Shown: positions 44,894-54,406, counted from the stretch's first letter. The stretch: DNA of 64,000 bases from a bacterium (GCA_029564595.1 JAKQPS010000197.1:1-64000); one strand, 5' to 3'. Notes: generated from the letters alone by a model not told the origin. Program-made: numbers and translations.

Positions 44894-47754
44894 GCCTCCG
44901 CGGCCTTGATCGCGTATCCCTTCCACGGGCTTAATGGAACTCCGATCTGGTGTCGCTCATACCCTCCGGTGACATTGTTGAACTCGAATATGAATGGCGC
45001 GATCCAGCCGCGCTCCACCGCCTCTTCCGCGCTCGCGCTTTCCCCGCTCCTCTCGAACCGCATCCTCTCTCCGTCCACCTCGACCGACTCATACGGGTTT
45101 CCTATCAGGTTCCATCCCTGCGTCAGCGGTATCTCCACCGCCGCGCCCTCTTCGAGCTTCTTGCCGGTAAACTCTATGTCTCTCTCGTCTTCGAGGTACG
45201 CCCAATACCCGATTCCCGCCTGTATGTCCACCTTCTGCTCGTGGTCGGGGTCGTAGAACTCCCGGTCGAAATACTGGAACACCTGCACGTCGCGGATGTG
45301 ATCGGCGAGTTGGAATCGGACGTCCGTCGGATCCGGCTCAAGCGGCACCGAGAACATCGTCCAGCCGCGCGGGAACCGCTTCGTCAGCCGCGCCGCCGCC
45401 AGATCCGCCATCTTCCGGGCCGTCAGCGTGAACTGTCTGGCGCTCCCGGTCTCAAAATAACTGTATGTGTTCTGAAGTTTCGGGTCGAACTCCGCCCCGG
45501 TCAATTCGTCCTTGATGGTGAACGTGTAGTTGTCCGGCAGGTTTTCCACTTCGGGGACGGTTAGGGCGACGTTCCTGCCGGGGTCGCTTATCTCCACGAC
45601 GAAGTTCCATGTCTTCGTCTGGTTGACCACTAGGTTCGGCCTGACGTCCATAGCCAGCCTTGCGTCCTGTCCGTCCGCCGGGTCGCTCTCTCCGCGGAAC
45701 GAAAGCGCGACGTACGGCTTCACCACCGGCGGCTCTCCGGAGTCGGCGGGGTCGAACCCGTCCGCTGCTCCGAGCAGAACCGCCGCCACGTTGTCCGCGT
45801 CCGTCAATCCTTCCGCCTCGGCGGCCAGCCTCATCTTCCACTCGTACGCCGGTCTCACTATGCGGGCCAGCCCCATCGGAAGCCCCGCTCCGGGGTCGAA
45901 CAACAGGTGGCAGTCCCTGAAGGTCTGGATGAAATACCCCATGTTCGGGACAAGCCCGTCCTCAGGCCCCCGCCCCACATATCCGCTCTGCGAGTATTCG
46001 TATATTCTGCTGTCTATCCATCCGGCGGTTATCGCGTCCGCCATCGTTTTCGTTTCCTGTCCGGGCGCTCCCTTGTTTATCATCACCTGAACCCGGCCCC
46101 ACTCGTAATTGTCCAGACTTGTTCCGCGCTGCTTGAACGGCGAGCCTATCTGGTTCCATCCCTGTCGGATTTGCATCTCGACCGTTGCGGAAGTGTTTGT
46201 CGTGTATGCGTTCACGGAATAGCTTATCGGCGCGTCGTAAGGCTTCACCCAGAAACCCATGCCCGCGTCGCTGATGGAGATATTGTTTATCTTGTATTTC
46301 AGCAGGTCGGGATCGGTCGGAGCTGTGGGGTCCCACCTTTGAACTTCGTAGCGTCCGCCGCCGAGGAAAGTCCTCGGATCGCTTTCGGTAGGCGTTCCGG
46401 GAAGCGCAACCATCGTCCATGTCCCCGCCGGAATCGTCCCTGTCAGCGCAGTCAAGTTGGTCAGGCTTATCGTCCGCCTGACCTCGCTGGTCGTGTTGAA
46501 CGGCGCGCGGTCCGCCGCCGTTAGTCTCAGGGTGTAAACACCCGAAAGTCCGGTGGTGTCCCACGTCGCAAGCGTGCCGTTTGCGGACGCCGAACCTATC
46601 GCGCTTGTCCCCGTCGTTATCGTCCTCCACACCGTCGGAGTTGTTCCCGCTCCGTATTCGAGCGTGTAGCTCTGCATGTGGTTGAGCGTATCATACGCCC
46701 TGCCCTGCACGGCCACGTTCGGCCCCACCACGTTGTCGCTCATCGATATCGTCACAACGGGGGCTTGCTCGTCGTTGTGGACCGTCAACGTTTGTGCCGC
46801 CGTGTTGCTCATCCAGTCCATCGCCGTAATCTGCACCTGATTTGCTCCGGCGAACAGAAGAACATTCTTGTTGAAGCTGCCCGACGGGCCGACCGGCACG
46901 CTCTCGACGTACTGTTGTCCCGGCAGCGGCCCCATCACGTTCACCGTCGCCGTCACTCCGGGGGCGGTCACTCCTTGAAACGCCAGCAGCCCGGCGGACG
47001 TCTCTTGCCCTTCCATCGGCGACGTTATCGTCAGCGACGGCGGCAAGGTGTTCACCATGTCCCCGCTGGAAACCGACGCCGGTCCGGCATAGCTAAGAGA
47101 GTTGTATTCCGAATCGTATGCCCCTCCGGGAAGTCCCGGGGTCGGCCCTATCGTTTCCAGCGTTATCGAAAAAGCGGCGGTGGCCCCGTGCGTCGCCCCC
47201 GCGCCGTTTACCCTCATCGTGAATGTCGCCCCGCTTCCGGGAGCCACGCTTATCCCGGATGTCGCCGTGTCCCCGGCCATGCTCGCCACGCTCGTTCCGC
47301 TGTTTCTCCACGACAACCCGGACACGAACGGCGAGGCGTCGTCCACTTCCACGCTCCACGTCACTCCGGGATACATCGCGGCGTTGCTCATCGCGCTGAC
47401 GTTTACCCGCACCTCGCCGGCAATGTTCCCGTTGTTGACGACCGAGAAAGTGTATTCCGCGGGCTGGCCGCCTTCTATCTTCAGCGGCACGGCAGTCGGC
47501 GCGAACGGGTTATCCATAAATCCGTATATCGGCTGAACAGTTGACGGCGCGGGCGCGTTCGATTCCGCTTCTCCGCCCGGCAGGCTCACGGTGTATATCC
47601 GGGCGACAGGATGGTTTATCGCCGTTCCGGCGGGCGTCGGCATCGCCGCAAACGCCGCAGGCGAGCTGAAAACAACCATTGAGGCGCATAGCGCCGCCAC
47701 AAGAACCGCCGCAGCGGGGCTTGTCGTCTGTTTTCTGATCCTGCTTAAAATCAT
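44869..47754 (-). CDS. 961-residue secreted protein with duplicated Gly-Trp module
   Basis: Signal peptide (1-36). The domain at ~75-215 is homologous to the middle of the DUF11-type protein encoded upstream (shared Trp-Ser-x-x-x-Asp-Asp and Pro-Phe-Val-Ser-Gly-Leu). Two Ig-like domains follow (~240-330 and ~330-440). From ~455 a module occurs twice (about 455-640 and 770-960): Gly-x-Trp-Thr-Met, then Gly-Trp-Asn-x-Ile-Gly-x-Pro, then Gly-Trp-Ile and a terminal Gly-Tyr strand. No catalytic motif. Probably a surface or secreted scaffold. It ends 25 nt inside the beta-barrel gene. Confidence 0.82.
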   Translation of the reverse strand: MILSRIRKQTTSPAAAVLVAALCASMVVFSSPAAFAAMPTPAGTAINHPVARIYTVSLPGGEAESNAPAPSTVQPIYGFMDNPFAPTAVPLKIEGGQPAEYTFSVVNNGNIAGEVRVNVSAMSNAAMYPGVTWSVEVDDASPFVSGLSWRNSGTSVASMAGDTATSGISVAPGSGATFTMRVNGAGATHGATAAFSITLETIGPTPGLPGGAYDSEYNSLSYAGPASVSSGDMVNTLPPSLTITSPMEGQETSAGLLAFQGVTAPGVTATVNVMGPLPGQQYVESVPVGPSGSFNKNVLLFAGANQVQITAMDWMSNTAAQTLTVHNDEQAPVVTISMSDNVVGPNVAVQGRAYDTLNHMQSYTLEYGAGTTPTVWRTITTGTSAIGSASANGTLATWDTTGLSGVYTLRLTAADRAPFNTTSEVRRTISLTNLTALTGTIPAGTWTMVALPGTPTESDPRTFLGGGRYEVQRWDPTAPTDPDLLKYKINNISISDAGMGFWVKPYDAPISYSVNAYTTNTSATVEMQIRQGWNQIGSPFKQRGTSLDNYEWGRVQVMINKGAPGQETKTMADAITAGWIDSRIYEYSQSGYVGRGPEDGLVPNMGYFIQTFRDCHLLFDPGAGLPMGLARIVRPAYEWKMRLAAEAEGLTDADNVAAVLLGAADGFDPADSGEPPVVKPYVALSFRGESDPADGQDARLAMDVRPNLVVNQTKTWNFVVEISDPGRNVALTVPEVENLPDNYTFTIKDELTGAEFDPKLQNTYSYFETGSARQFTLTARKMADLAAARLTKRFPRGWTMFSVPLEPDPTDVRFQLADHIRDVQVFQYFDREFYDPDHEQKVDIQAGIGYWAYLEDERDIEFTGKKLEEGAAVEIPLTQGWNLIGNPYESVEVDGERMRFERSGESASAEEAVERGWIAPFIFEFNNVTGGYERHQIGVPLSPWKGYAIKAAEACSLIIQP

Positions 47755-47773
47755 CTCTTCCGTTCCATGCGCG

Positions 47774-48814
47774 TCAGTCTATCGACGCCTCATATTGAAT
47801 CGTCCGGCCAGTCTCTCCGGCGGCGATGTCGCCTATGTCGCAGGTGATTGTGCGCGCGACGCCGTTATATTCGCATTCGTCAGCGTCCGCCGCGTCCGTC
47901 ATCGCCCCGAACTTGGATGTCGTTATCGTGCCGGGCCTGTAAGTAGTCTGAGCCGGCAGAGAGTCCACAATCGAGACGCCGAGCGCGGGCGACGCCCCGG
48001 CGTTGCCGTATGTTATCGTATATGTTATCCTCGCGCCCGGCACGGCCGCCGCCGCGCCGCCGCCGAGAGCCTGATACTGCGCGGGCGACGTCACCGCCGC
48101 CGCCTTCACCACCGATATCGTCGCTCCGTTCACCGTGGTGGTTATCAGTTCGGCGGTTCCGGGCAGCCCCGCCGTCCTCTGCGCCATCGCCAGACCTCCG
48201 TATCCGTTTCCGTTATAGCCGACGTACATCGACACGGGCGAAGACAATGTCTGTATCTGCAGAGACGCGGTCATCGTCGCTCCGTCCGTCGCGTCGGGCG
48301 CGCTCGTTATCCGTATCGTGTAAGTCGCCCTCTGCGACGCGCCGAGGGCCGCCGTCACATAGTCGCCCCCCGCCGCAGCGTCCGCCGTCCCGCTGTTGGC
48401 CCACGTCAGACCTGACACGAACGGCTCGTTGTCGTCTATCTGCGCCGACCACTGGGCGGTCGTCCCCGCGCCCGCGCCGTAACTCCTCGCGCCCAACTCC
48501 ACCCTTATCGAGTCCGCCGCCGCGTCGTTCGAGTAGTTCTCGAATGAGAACGTGTAATCAGCCGTTGTTCCGGCGGGCGCGTTCAGGTCGGGCGTTTCAT
48601 AGTCAAGCTGAACGCCGTATATCGACACGACCGAAGTGGCCGCCTGCGCCGTGGTGTACGCTAGATTATCCGCGTGTATGCTCGCGTTGTCCGCGCTGAT
48701 TTTTCCTGTCGTCGTGATAATCGTCCCGCCGGGCGTAGGCTGCGCAAAGGCCGCCCCGCAGAGGAGCGCCGCGCACATCGCCATTATTGCGGCTCTTTTG
48801 TTTCGCATAAGCAT
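47774..48814 (-). CDS. secreted DUF11-type repeat protein
   Basis: 346 residues with signal peptide (cleavage after Ala-Phe-Ala, 21-23). Residues ~65-215 match a domain of the 961-residue neighbour. The C-terminal ~90 residues form a DUF11/conserved-repeat domain (Val-Pro-Gly-Ala-Arg-Ile-Thr-Tyr-Thr-Ile-Thr-Tyr), also present in the gene upstream. DUF11 domains occur in surface, adhesin or S-layer-like proteins. Only 19 nt separate it from the 961-residue gene. Confidence 0.83.
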   Translation of the reverse strand: MLMRNKRAAIMAMCAALLCGAAFAQPTPGGTIITTTGKISADNASIHADNLAYTTAQAATSVVSIYGVQLDYETPDLNAPAGTTADYTFSFENYSNDAAADSIRVELGARSYGAGAGTTAQWSAQIDDNEPFVSGLTWANSGTADAAAGGDYVTAALGASQRATYTIRITSAPDATDGATMTASLQIQTLSSPVSMYVGYNGNGYGGLAMAQRTAGLPGTAELITTTVNGATISVVKAAAVTSPAQYQALGGGAAAAVPGARITYTITYGNAGASPALGVSIVDSLPAQTTYRPGTITTSKFGAMTDAADADECEYNGVARTITCDIGDIAAGETGRTIQYEASID

Positions 48815-48907
48815 AATAAGACTGACTTTCTCTATTCTAGCATTAATGGTTTAGCGGGTAAATAATTATATATATATATTAACTGTGATTGGCGTCACGC
48901 CGTTCGG

Positions 48908-49543
48908 TTACTTGATTACTGCTCTGAATACCACCGCGCCCGTCGCTCCGGCGGCAATATCGGCTATCTCGCACACGATTTCCTCCGCCACGACGTCGCA
49001 GGAATCGACCCCGACTGCCGGGTCTTGAATGGTTTCAACATTATTGAGGACCAGTTTCAGCGAGCCGGTGGCGAACCTGTCGAACTCCAGTTCGGAGGGC
49101 AGAGGGCCGTCCGTGGAAACCACCGCATTGATGGCCGCCTCGCCCCTGTTCTCAAATTCGAGCCTGTAGGTTATCCTCGCGCCGGGGACAGCGTCCTGAG
49201 GCCCGCCCGAATGTCCCGCCGGAGCCTCAATCTCCGCTATCGCGTTGTCCAGTATAAACGCCGCCTCGATGCCCGACACGAAACCGCCTTCGAGCGAAAT
49301 CCCGCCCCCGCCGGTCTGTGTGCCCGCCCCCGCCGACTGCCCCACGCTGTACAGAACTCTGTACGTCGAATCCTCCACAACCCCCGCCGACCCGCCGGAC
49401 GTCAGCGAGTCCGACATTATCTTGTACGGCCCGCCCTCCTTGATCTGCCCGGCGAACAGAACCGCAGCCGATGTCAGCAGAACCGCAGCCGCCGCGCACG
49501 CCAACGCTCCCGACGCCGCTTTTCTCAAGGATGTTTTATTCAT
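48908..49543 (-). CDS. secreted DUF11-type protein, first gene of the surface cluster
   Basis: 211 residues with an Ala-rich signal peptide (to about residue 32). The C-terminal domain (~115-211) has Val-Pro-Gly-Ala-Arg-Ile-Thr-Tyr-Arg-Leu-Glu-Phe and Cys-Glu-Ile-Ala-Asp-Ile-Ala-Ala-Gly, close to the end of the next protein. The middle (Tyr-Lys-Ile-Met-Ser-Asp-Ser-Leu-Thr-Ser-Gly-Gly) is unrecognised. A promoter candidate (TTGACG-17-TACCAT) places the transcript start within a base or two of the ATG, so it may be leaderless. It opens the seven-gene exported cluster. Confidence 0.82.
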   Translation of the reverse strand: MNKTSLRKAASGALACAAAAVLLTSAAVLFAGQIKEGGPYKIMSDSLTSGGSAGVVEDSTYRVLYSVGQSAGAGTQTGGGGISLEGGFVSGIEAAFILDNAIAEIEAPAGHSGGPQDAVPGARITYRLEFENRGEAAINAVVSTDGPLPSELEFDRFATGSLKLVLNNVETIQDPAVGVDSCDVVAEEIVCEIADIAAGATGAVVFRAVIK

Positions 49544-49550
49544 ACCTCAA

Positions 49551-49579
49551 ATGGTACATTTCCTCGGATGTTTCGTCAA
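49551..49579 (-). promoter_or_regulatory. candidate promoter of the surface-protein cluster
   Basis: On the minus strand TTGACG (49579-49574), 17 bp and TACCAT (49556-49551). A transcript start 7 nt later would fall at the start codon (49543). Confidence 0.4.
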
Positions 49580-49809
49580 GTTTGCCCCGGCGCGACTCTT
49601 GTCACATTCCGGCCCGCCGCTTTCTGCGCCGTCCGCGCGCTATTTTCCTTTCTTGCGCGTATTGAAAAAACCGCGAATATAGGATTGTATTATAGAGCCT
49701 GTTGAAAACAGCCGACAGCTTGCCGGCCCCGCGTTCTTCGCCGGTTAGGTTCTAAACGGGTTAGACACAGGTCGCGAGCGCCCAAGGCGCGCCGAATGAA
49801 AGGAACGCA

Positions 49810-51465
49810 TTGAACGGGAAAGTCAAACGAGCGGCGCTCATAGTGATGGCGGGGATGATTGTCAGCCGCCTGCTCGGCTATGTCAGATATAAAACGATAT
49901 TCTACTATTTCGGGCGCGGCCCGGAGACGGACGCGTTTCTCGGCGCGTTCGCCGTCCCGGACCTGATATACATCCTCGAATCTGGCGGCGCGCTCACCGC
50001 CGCCTTCATCCCGGTGTTCACCCGGCTGCTGGAAAAGGAAAACAAGGAAGAAGCTTGGCGGCTGTTCAGCGCCATCGTCAATATTTCACTTGCGGTCATT
50101 CTCCCGAGCATCGCTCTCGGAATGGCATTCGCTCCGCAGTTGACCCGCGCCATCGTTCCCGGATTCAACAGTTCGCCGGAAACCCACAAGCTCTGCTACG
50201 AGATTATGCGGATGTTGTTCCCGATGGTGGTGTTCACCGGGATGTCCGCCATCCTTAGCGGAGTTCTGCATGCGCACCAGCACTTCGTTGCCCCGACCAT
50301 TTCGTGGTGCCTGCACAACATCGGCATAATTTCCGCCGCTGTGTTCCTCGGCTCCATATACGGCATAAAGGGGCTTGCGTACGGCGTGCTCGCGGGGACA
50401 ATCGGCATGGTGGCGGTGCAACTGCCGGTGGCGGTCAAAAAAGGGGTTAGATACAGGCCGGTTATGGGCCGGGGCGACCCAAATGTGAAAATCGTGCTCA
50501 AGCTGTTCCTGCCCGCCATGCTCGGCATGTCTATCTCCCAGATAAACCTGCTGATACTGCCCGTGACGTTCGGCTCGTTCATGGGCGAAGGCGCGGTCAC
50601 CGCCCTTCAGGGCAGCGTCAGGCTTCTCATGCTTCCTCTGGGGATTTTCGGAAGCGCCATCTCGATGGCGATATTCCCCACTCTCGCGCAACAGGCAGGA
50701 AGCGGGCGCATGGACGAGTTCAAGTCCACCCTCGCGCGCGGCATCAGCGCCACCTTCGCGTTCTCCCTTCCCTCGATGGCCGTCTTCATCATAGCCGGAG
50801 CGCCCATCTCCCGCGTGCTGTTCGGCGGAGGACAGTTCTCAGTAGATGACTGTCTGGCAACCGCGTTCGCTCTCTCGTTCTACTCCGTCGGGCTTCCCGC
50901 CCACACAGCCATTCAGGTCATCAGCAGAGGATACTACTCGCTCAACGACACCCGAACGCCCCTCTTCGTCGGCCTCTTCAGCGTCGCCGTAATCACCATC
51001 CCGTTCAGCCTCGGCCTTGTCGGCCTCGGCGCTTTCTCCATTGACCTCTTTTCATGGACTATCCCTATGGGATGGAGCATGTGGGTATTCAAGATTTCGC
51101 CGTTCTTTTACCTCGGAAAAGCGCTCGCGGGGCTGACGTTCGGCGGGGTGGCGCTGGGAGTTTCTCTTGCGGCGCTCTTTAATTTCGCGGCTCTGCTCGC
51201 TATCCTTAACAGGAAGGCGCCGGGGTTCGACACGCGCGGAGTTCTGAAATCGTTCGCGCGGGTCGGAGCGGCGACGGCGGCGGCGGCGGCGGCATGTTGG
51301 GCGGCTATGTCCGCCACCTCCGGGCTTGACCCGGCGGCGCAAACCATCGCTTCGCTGGCAGCATGCGGCGCGGTCTTCATCGCAGCGGGAAAATTCCTGA
51401 AAGTGGCCGAAATTGACGACATGACCGGCATGACGCTCAAAAGATTCAGGCGCAAACAGGGTTGA
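49810..51465 (+). CDS. murJ: lipid II flippase MurJ
   Basis: 551 residues with 14 hydrophobic helices, typical for the MviN/MurJ family of the MOP superfamily. Arg-Leu-Leu-Gly-Tyr-Val-Arg, Phe-Phe-Ala/Val-Pro-Asp-type loops and the Pro-Val-Phe-Thr-Arg-Leu motif are those of MurJ, which moves lipid II across the inner membrane. The start is a TTG at 49810 with AAAGGA 6 nt upstream. It is followed by lepA 15 nt later, so the two form an operon. It is the divergent neighbour of the surface cluster. Confidence 0.93.
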   Translation: MNGKVKRAALIVMAGMIVSRLLGYVRYKTIFYYFGRGPETDAFLGAFAVPDLIYILESGGALTAAFIPVFTRLLEKENKEEAWRLFSAIVNISLAVILPSIALGMAFAPQLTRAIVPGFNSSPETHKLCYEIMRMLFPMVVFTGMSAILSGVLHAHQHFVAPTISWCLHNIGIISAAVFLGSIYGIKGLAYGVLAGTIGMVAVQLPVAVKKGVRYRPVMGRGDPNVKIVLKLFLPAMLGMSISQINLLILPVTFGSFMGEGAVTALQGSVRLLMLPLGIFGSAISMAIFPTLAQQAGSGRMDEFKSTLARGISATFAFSLPSMAVFIIAGAPISRVLFGGGQFSVDDCLATAFALSFYSVGLPAHTAIQVISRGYYSLNDTRTPLFVGLFSVAVITIPFSLGLVGLGAFSIDLFSWTIPMGWSMWVFKISPFFYLGKALAGLTFGGVALGVSLAALFNFAALLAILNRKAPGFDTRGVLKSFARVGAATAAAAAACWAAMSATSGLDPAAQTIASLAACGAVFIAAGKFLKVAEIDDMTGMTLKRFRRKQG

Positions 51466-51480
51466 GATAGCAGGGTATTC

Positions 51481-53286
51481 ATGCTGGTTGACAACATAAG
51501 AAACTTCTCCATAATCGCCCACATAGACCACGGCAAATCCACGCTGGCCGACAGGATTCTGCAGATAACCGGCACTGTTCCCGACCGAGACTTCAGGCCG
51601 CAGTATCTGGACAAGCTCGACGTCGAGCGCGAGCGCGGAGTAACCGTGAAGCTTCAGGCGGTCCGCATCCGGCACATCCGCGCGGCGGACGGGCGGGAGT
51701 TCGCGCTGAACCTCATCGACACTCCCGGCCACGTGGATTTCTCATACGAAGTCTCGCGCAGTCTGGCCGCCTGCGAAGGCGCGCTTCTGCTCGTGGACGC
51801 CGCGCAAGGCATCGAGGCGCAGACGCTCGCCCACTTCTATCTGGCGCGCGACACCGGCCTTGTCATCATCCCCGTTATAAACAAAATCGACCTCCCCACC
51901 GCCGACCCGGACAGGGTCAGGGACGAGATAGAGATGGTGCTCGGCATAGACGGCTCGGAAGCGGTCGAGGTCAGCGCCAAAGAAGGCACGGGCATAAAAG
52001 AACTGATGGACGCCATAATCGATCGCGTCCCGCCCCCCAAGGTGGACGCCGGCCCGGCCCGCGCCCTAGTCTTCGATTCCCACTACGACACCTACCGAGG
52101 CGCAATCGCATACGTCCGCCTTTTTTCCGGCTCCATCAACAAAGGAGACAAAGTCCGCTTCATGGCCTCCAACCGCGAGTCAGAAGCTGTCGAAATCGGC
52201 GTGTTCGCTCCCGACATGACCCCGCTTCAAACCCTCGGCCCCGGCGAGGTCGGCTACGTCATCGCAAACATAAAAAACATCAAGGAACTAAGCGTCGGCG
52301 ACACCGTCACGCTCGCCTCCGACCCCGCGGAAGACCTGCTCCCCGGATACCGCAAACTCAAGTCCATGGTGTACTGCGGATTCTTCGCCTCCGAGGCAGA
52401 GAACTACGAGGACCTGCGCGACGCGCTCGAACGGCTCTCCCTCAACGACTCGTCTCTGGAGTTCGAGCCTGAATCCTCGTCCGTGCTCGGCTTCGGCTTC
52501 AGGTGTGGATTCCTCGGCATGTTCCACATGGAAATAGTTCAGGAACGGCTCGAAAGAGAATACGGAATAAATCTCGTCGCCACCGCGCCGACGGTCATCT
52601 ACAGAATCCACATGACCGGCGACAAGATGATAGAGATTAAGAATCCGAGCGAGTTTCCTGAAAGCCTGAAAGTGGAAAAAGTCGAAGAGCCTTTCGTCCG
52701 CTCCGTCGTAATGTGTCCGGAGGAATTCATCGGCCCGGTCATGGAGCTTGCGAAAGACAAACGCGGTCGCTTCGTCTCCATGGACTACATAAGCGAAAAC
52801 CGGGTCAAGATGGTGTACCTGATGCCGCTTAGCGAAGTGATATTCGACTTCTACGACAAGCTGAAATCCTGCTCCCGCGGCTACGCCTCTCTCGATTACG
52901 AGTTCGACTCCTTCATTGAATCCGACCTCGTGCGGCTCAACATCCTAATCGGGGAGAAAAGCGTGGACTCGCTCAGCATGATAGTCCACCGGGACAACGC
53001 GTACTACAAAGGCCGCCGCATAGTCGAACGGCTGCGCGAGCTTATTCCCAGACATATGTTCGTCATCCCGATTCAAGCCGCCATCGGCAACCGCATAGTC
53101 GCCCGCGAAACCATCAACGCAATCCGCAAAAACGTCACCGCGAAATGCTACGGCGGCGACATCACCCGCAAACGCAAACTCCTCGAACGCCAGAAAGAGG
53201 GCAAAAAACGCATGAAGAACATCGGCAACGTCGAAGTCCCTCAGGAAGCCTTCCTCTCCATCCTCCAAGTGGAAAAAGAAAAATAA
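51481..53286 (+). CDS. lepA: elongation factor 4 (LepA)
   Basis: 601 residues, full length. GTPase motifs: G1 Ala-His-Ile-Asp-His-Gly-Lys-Ser-Thr, G2 within Glu-Arg-Gly-Val-Thr-Val-Lys, G3 Asp-Thr-Pro-Gly-His-Val-Asp, G4 Asn-Lys-Ile-Asp. The LepA-specific C-terminal domain ends with Lys-Lys-Arg-Met-Lys-Asn-Ile-Gly. The protein is a ribosome-bound GTPase that back-translocates or aids assembly under stress. The second G2 residue is Val where Ile is common; this is conservative. An R2 repeat lies about 80 nt after the stop. Confidence 0.97.
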   Translation: MLVDNIRNFSIIAHIDHGKSTLADRILQITGTVPDRDFRPQYLDKLDVERERGVTVKLQAVRIRHIRAADGREFALNLIDTPGHVDFSYEVSRSLAACEGALLLVDAAQGIEAQTLAHFYLARDTGLVIIPVINKIDLPTADPDRVRDEIEMVLGIDGSEAVEVSAKEGTGIKELMDAIIDRVPPPKVDAGPARALVFDSHYDTYRGAIAYVRLFSGSINKGDKVRFMASNRESEAVEIGVFAPDMTPLQTLGPGEVGYVIANIKNIKELSVGDTVTLASDPAEDLLPGYRKLKSMVYCGFFASEAENYEDLRDALERLSLNDSSLEFEPESSSVLGFGFRCGFLGMFHMEIVQERLEREYGINLVATAPTVIYRIHMTGDKMIEIKNPSEFPESLKVEKVEEPFVRSVVMCPEEFIGPVMELAKDKRGRFVSMDYISENRVKMVYLMPLSEVIFDFYDKLKSCSRGYASLDYEFDSFIESDLVRLNILIGEKSVDSLSMIVHRDNAYYKGRRIVERLRELIPRHMFVIPIQAAIGNRIVARETINAIRKNVTAKCYGGDITRKRKLLERQKEGKKRMKNIGNVEVPQEAFLSILQVEKEK

Positions 53287-53369
53287 CCCGCTGTTTCCCG
53301 CCCTGCGACAACGCTATGGGTTGCTTGCTGTTTCGTATGCGATCGAGTTCGACCGGTTCAGCAATAAGC

Positions 53370-53472
53370 GCCGATTTTGCTTAGAACGAAGTTCTTCAAA
53401 ATCGGCGTCCAAGAGTTTTTTCGGAAGGGGCGCGGGGAAACCGGTTTTTGCAAAAACGGTTGCCCCGCAAAC
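53370..53472 (+). repeat. dispersed hairpin repeat R2, copy 2
   Basis: Matches 8712-8817 (minus strand) along its length. First hairpin: GCCGATTTTG (53370-53379) with CAAAATCGGC, containing an inner AGAAC/GTTCT stem. Second: GCGGGG...TTTTTGCAAAAA...CCCCGC. It fills the gap between the convergent lepA and fabG-like genes and can stop both transcripts. Confidence 0.8.
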
Positions 53473-53514
53473 TTGCAGAAAAATTCATTTAAGCATTAGC
53501 ATGAAAAATCTCGG

Positions 53515-54255
53515 TCAGATATACAGGCCGCCGTCTATCCTGATGGTCTGTCCGGTTATGTAAGAGGCGTCGTCGGAGGCGAGGAAGAGGGCCGCCGCCG
53601 CGACGTCCGACGCCGAGCCGAGCCTTCCGAGCGGGATGTTCTTTTTCAGAGTTTCCATCACGGGGGCTTCTATGCCGGAGAGCATATCCGTGTCGATTAG
53701 GCCGGGCGAAAGCGCGTTGACGGTTATGCCGTATCGGGCAAGCTCGCGGGCGGCGGATTTGGTGAGGGCTATCACTCCCGCTTTCGCAGCCGCGTAGTTC
53801 GCCTGTCCCTCGTTGCCCGCCTCGCCCGCGACGGACGACATGTTGATTATCCTGCCCGCGCGGTCTTTCATCATCCTGCGGGAGAAATGCCTCATGCACA
53901 GAAACGTGCCGCGCAGGTTCACCGCCACGACCTCGTCGAAGTCCGCCGCCTTCATCCGCAGGAAAAGGTTGTCCCTGCTCATTCCTGCGTTGTTCACCAA
54001 TATGTCCACCCTGCCGAATTTCTCGTAGGCCGCCGCGACGAATTTCTCGACGTCTTCCTCTTTGGAGACATCCGCGACGAGCGGCAGGACATGAGCGCCG
54101 AGCGCGCGCATCTCATCCGCGGCGGGCATGATGGTGCCCTCCCGCGTGGCCGCCACCGCGAGCGCGGCTCCCTCTCGCGCGAACTCCAGAGCTATCTGTC
54201 TGCCGATGCCCCGCCCGGCTCCCGTCACTGCGGCAACTTTTCCTTTAAACCTCAT
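53515..54255 (-). CDS. fabG: 3-oxoacyl-ACP reductase-like SDR (FabG type)
   Basis: 246 residues from the ATG at 54255, which has GGAGG 8 nt upstream; a GTG at 54309 adds 18. Motifs: Thr-Gly-Ala-Gly-Arg-Gly-Ile-Gly (NADP site), Asn-Asn-Ala-Gly, catalytic Ser in Asn-Met-Ser-Ser-Val-Ala-Gly and Tyr-Ala-Ala-Ala-Lys, plus Ile-Thr-Gly-Gln-Thr-Ile-Arg-Ile-Asp-Gly-Gly. The closest match is FabG; other SDR roles are possible because the gene is outside a fatty-acid cluster. It is divergent from the CoA-transferase gene. Confidence 0.88.
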   Translation of the reverse strand: MRFKGKVAAVTGAGRGIGRQIALEFAREGAALAVAATREGTIMPAADEMRALGAHVLPLVADVSKEEDVEKFVAAAYEKFGRVDILVNNAGMSRDNLFLRMKAADFDEVVAVNLRGTFLCMRHFSRRMMKDRAGRIINMSSVAGEAGNEGQANYAAAKAGVIALTKSAARELARYGITVNALSPGLIDTDMLSGIEAPVMETLKKNIPLGRLGSASDVAAAALFLASDDASYITGQTIRIDGGLYI

Positions 54256-54314
54256 CGCGCTAGCCTCCGCCGCTTTCTTTTTCAGGAGGCCCGGCGGCCC
54301 CCTTTTCACGCGTC

Positions 54315-54349
54315 ATTATAGCACACGCTCCCCCGCGCAATGATATAAT
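54315..54349. promoter_or_regulatory. back-to-back -10 elements between fabG-like and CaiB genes
   Basis: TATAAT reads on the minus strand at 54320-54315 and on the plus strand at 54344-54349, 23 bp apart and divergent. Neither has a good -35, so an activator or extended contacts may be needed. Confidence 0.4.
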
Positions 54350-54406
54350 AGCCCCGAATCGCGTCGGGCGCGGCGGGAGGCTCCGCCGCCGGGAAGGGGT
54401 TGCTTT

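Noticed and set aside
49662-49693. TTGAAA and TATTAT upstream of murJ
   Set aside because: The spacer is 20 bp, too long for a normal sigma-70 promoter.
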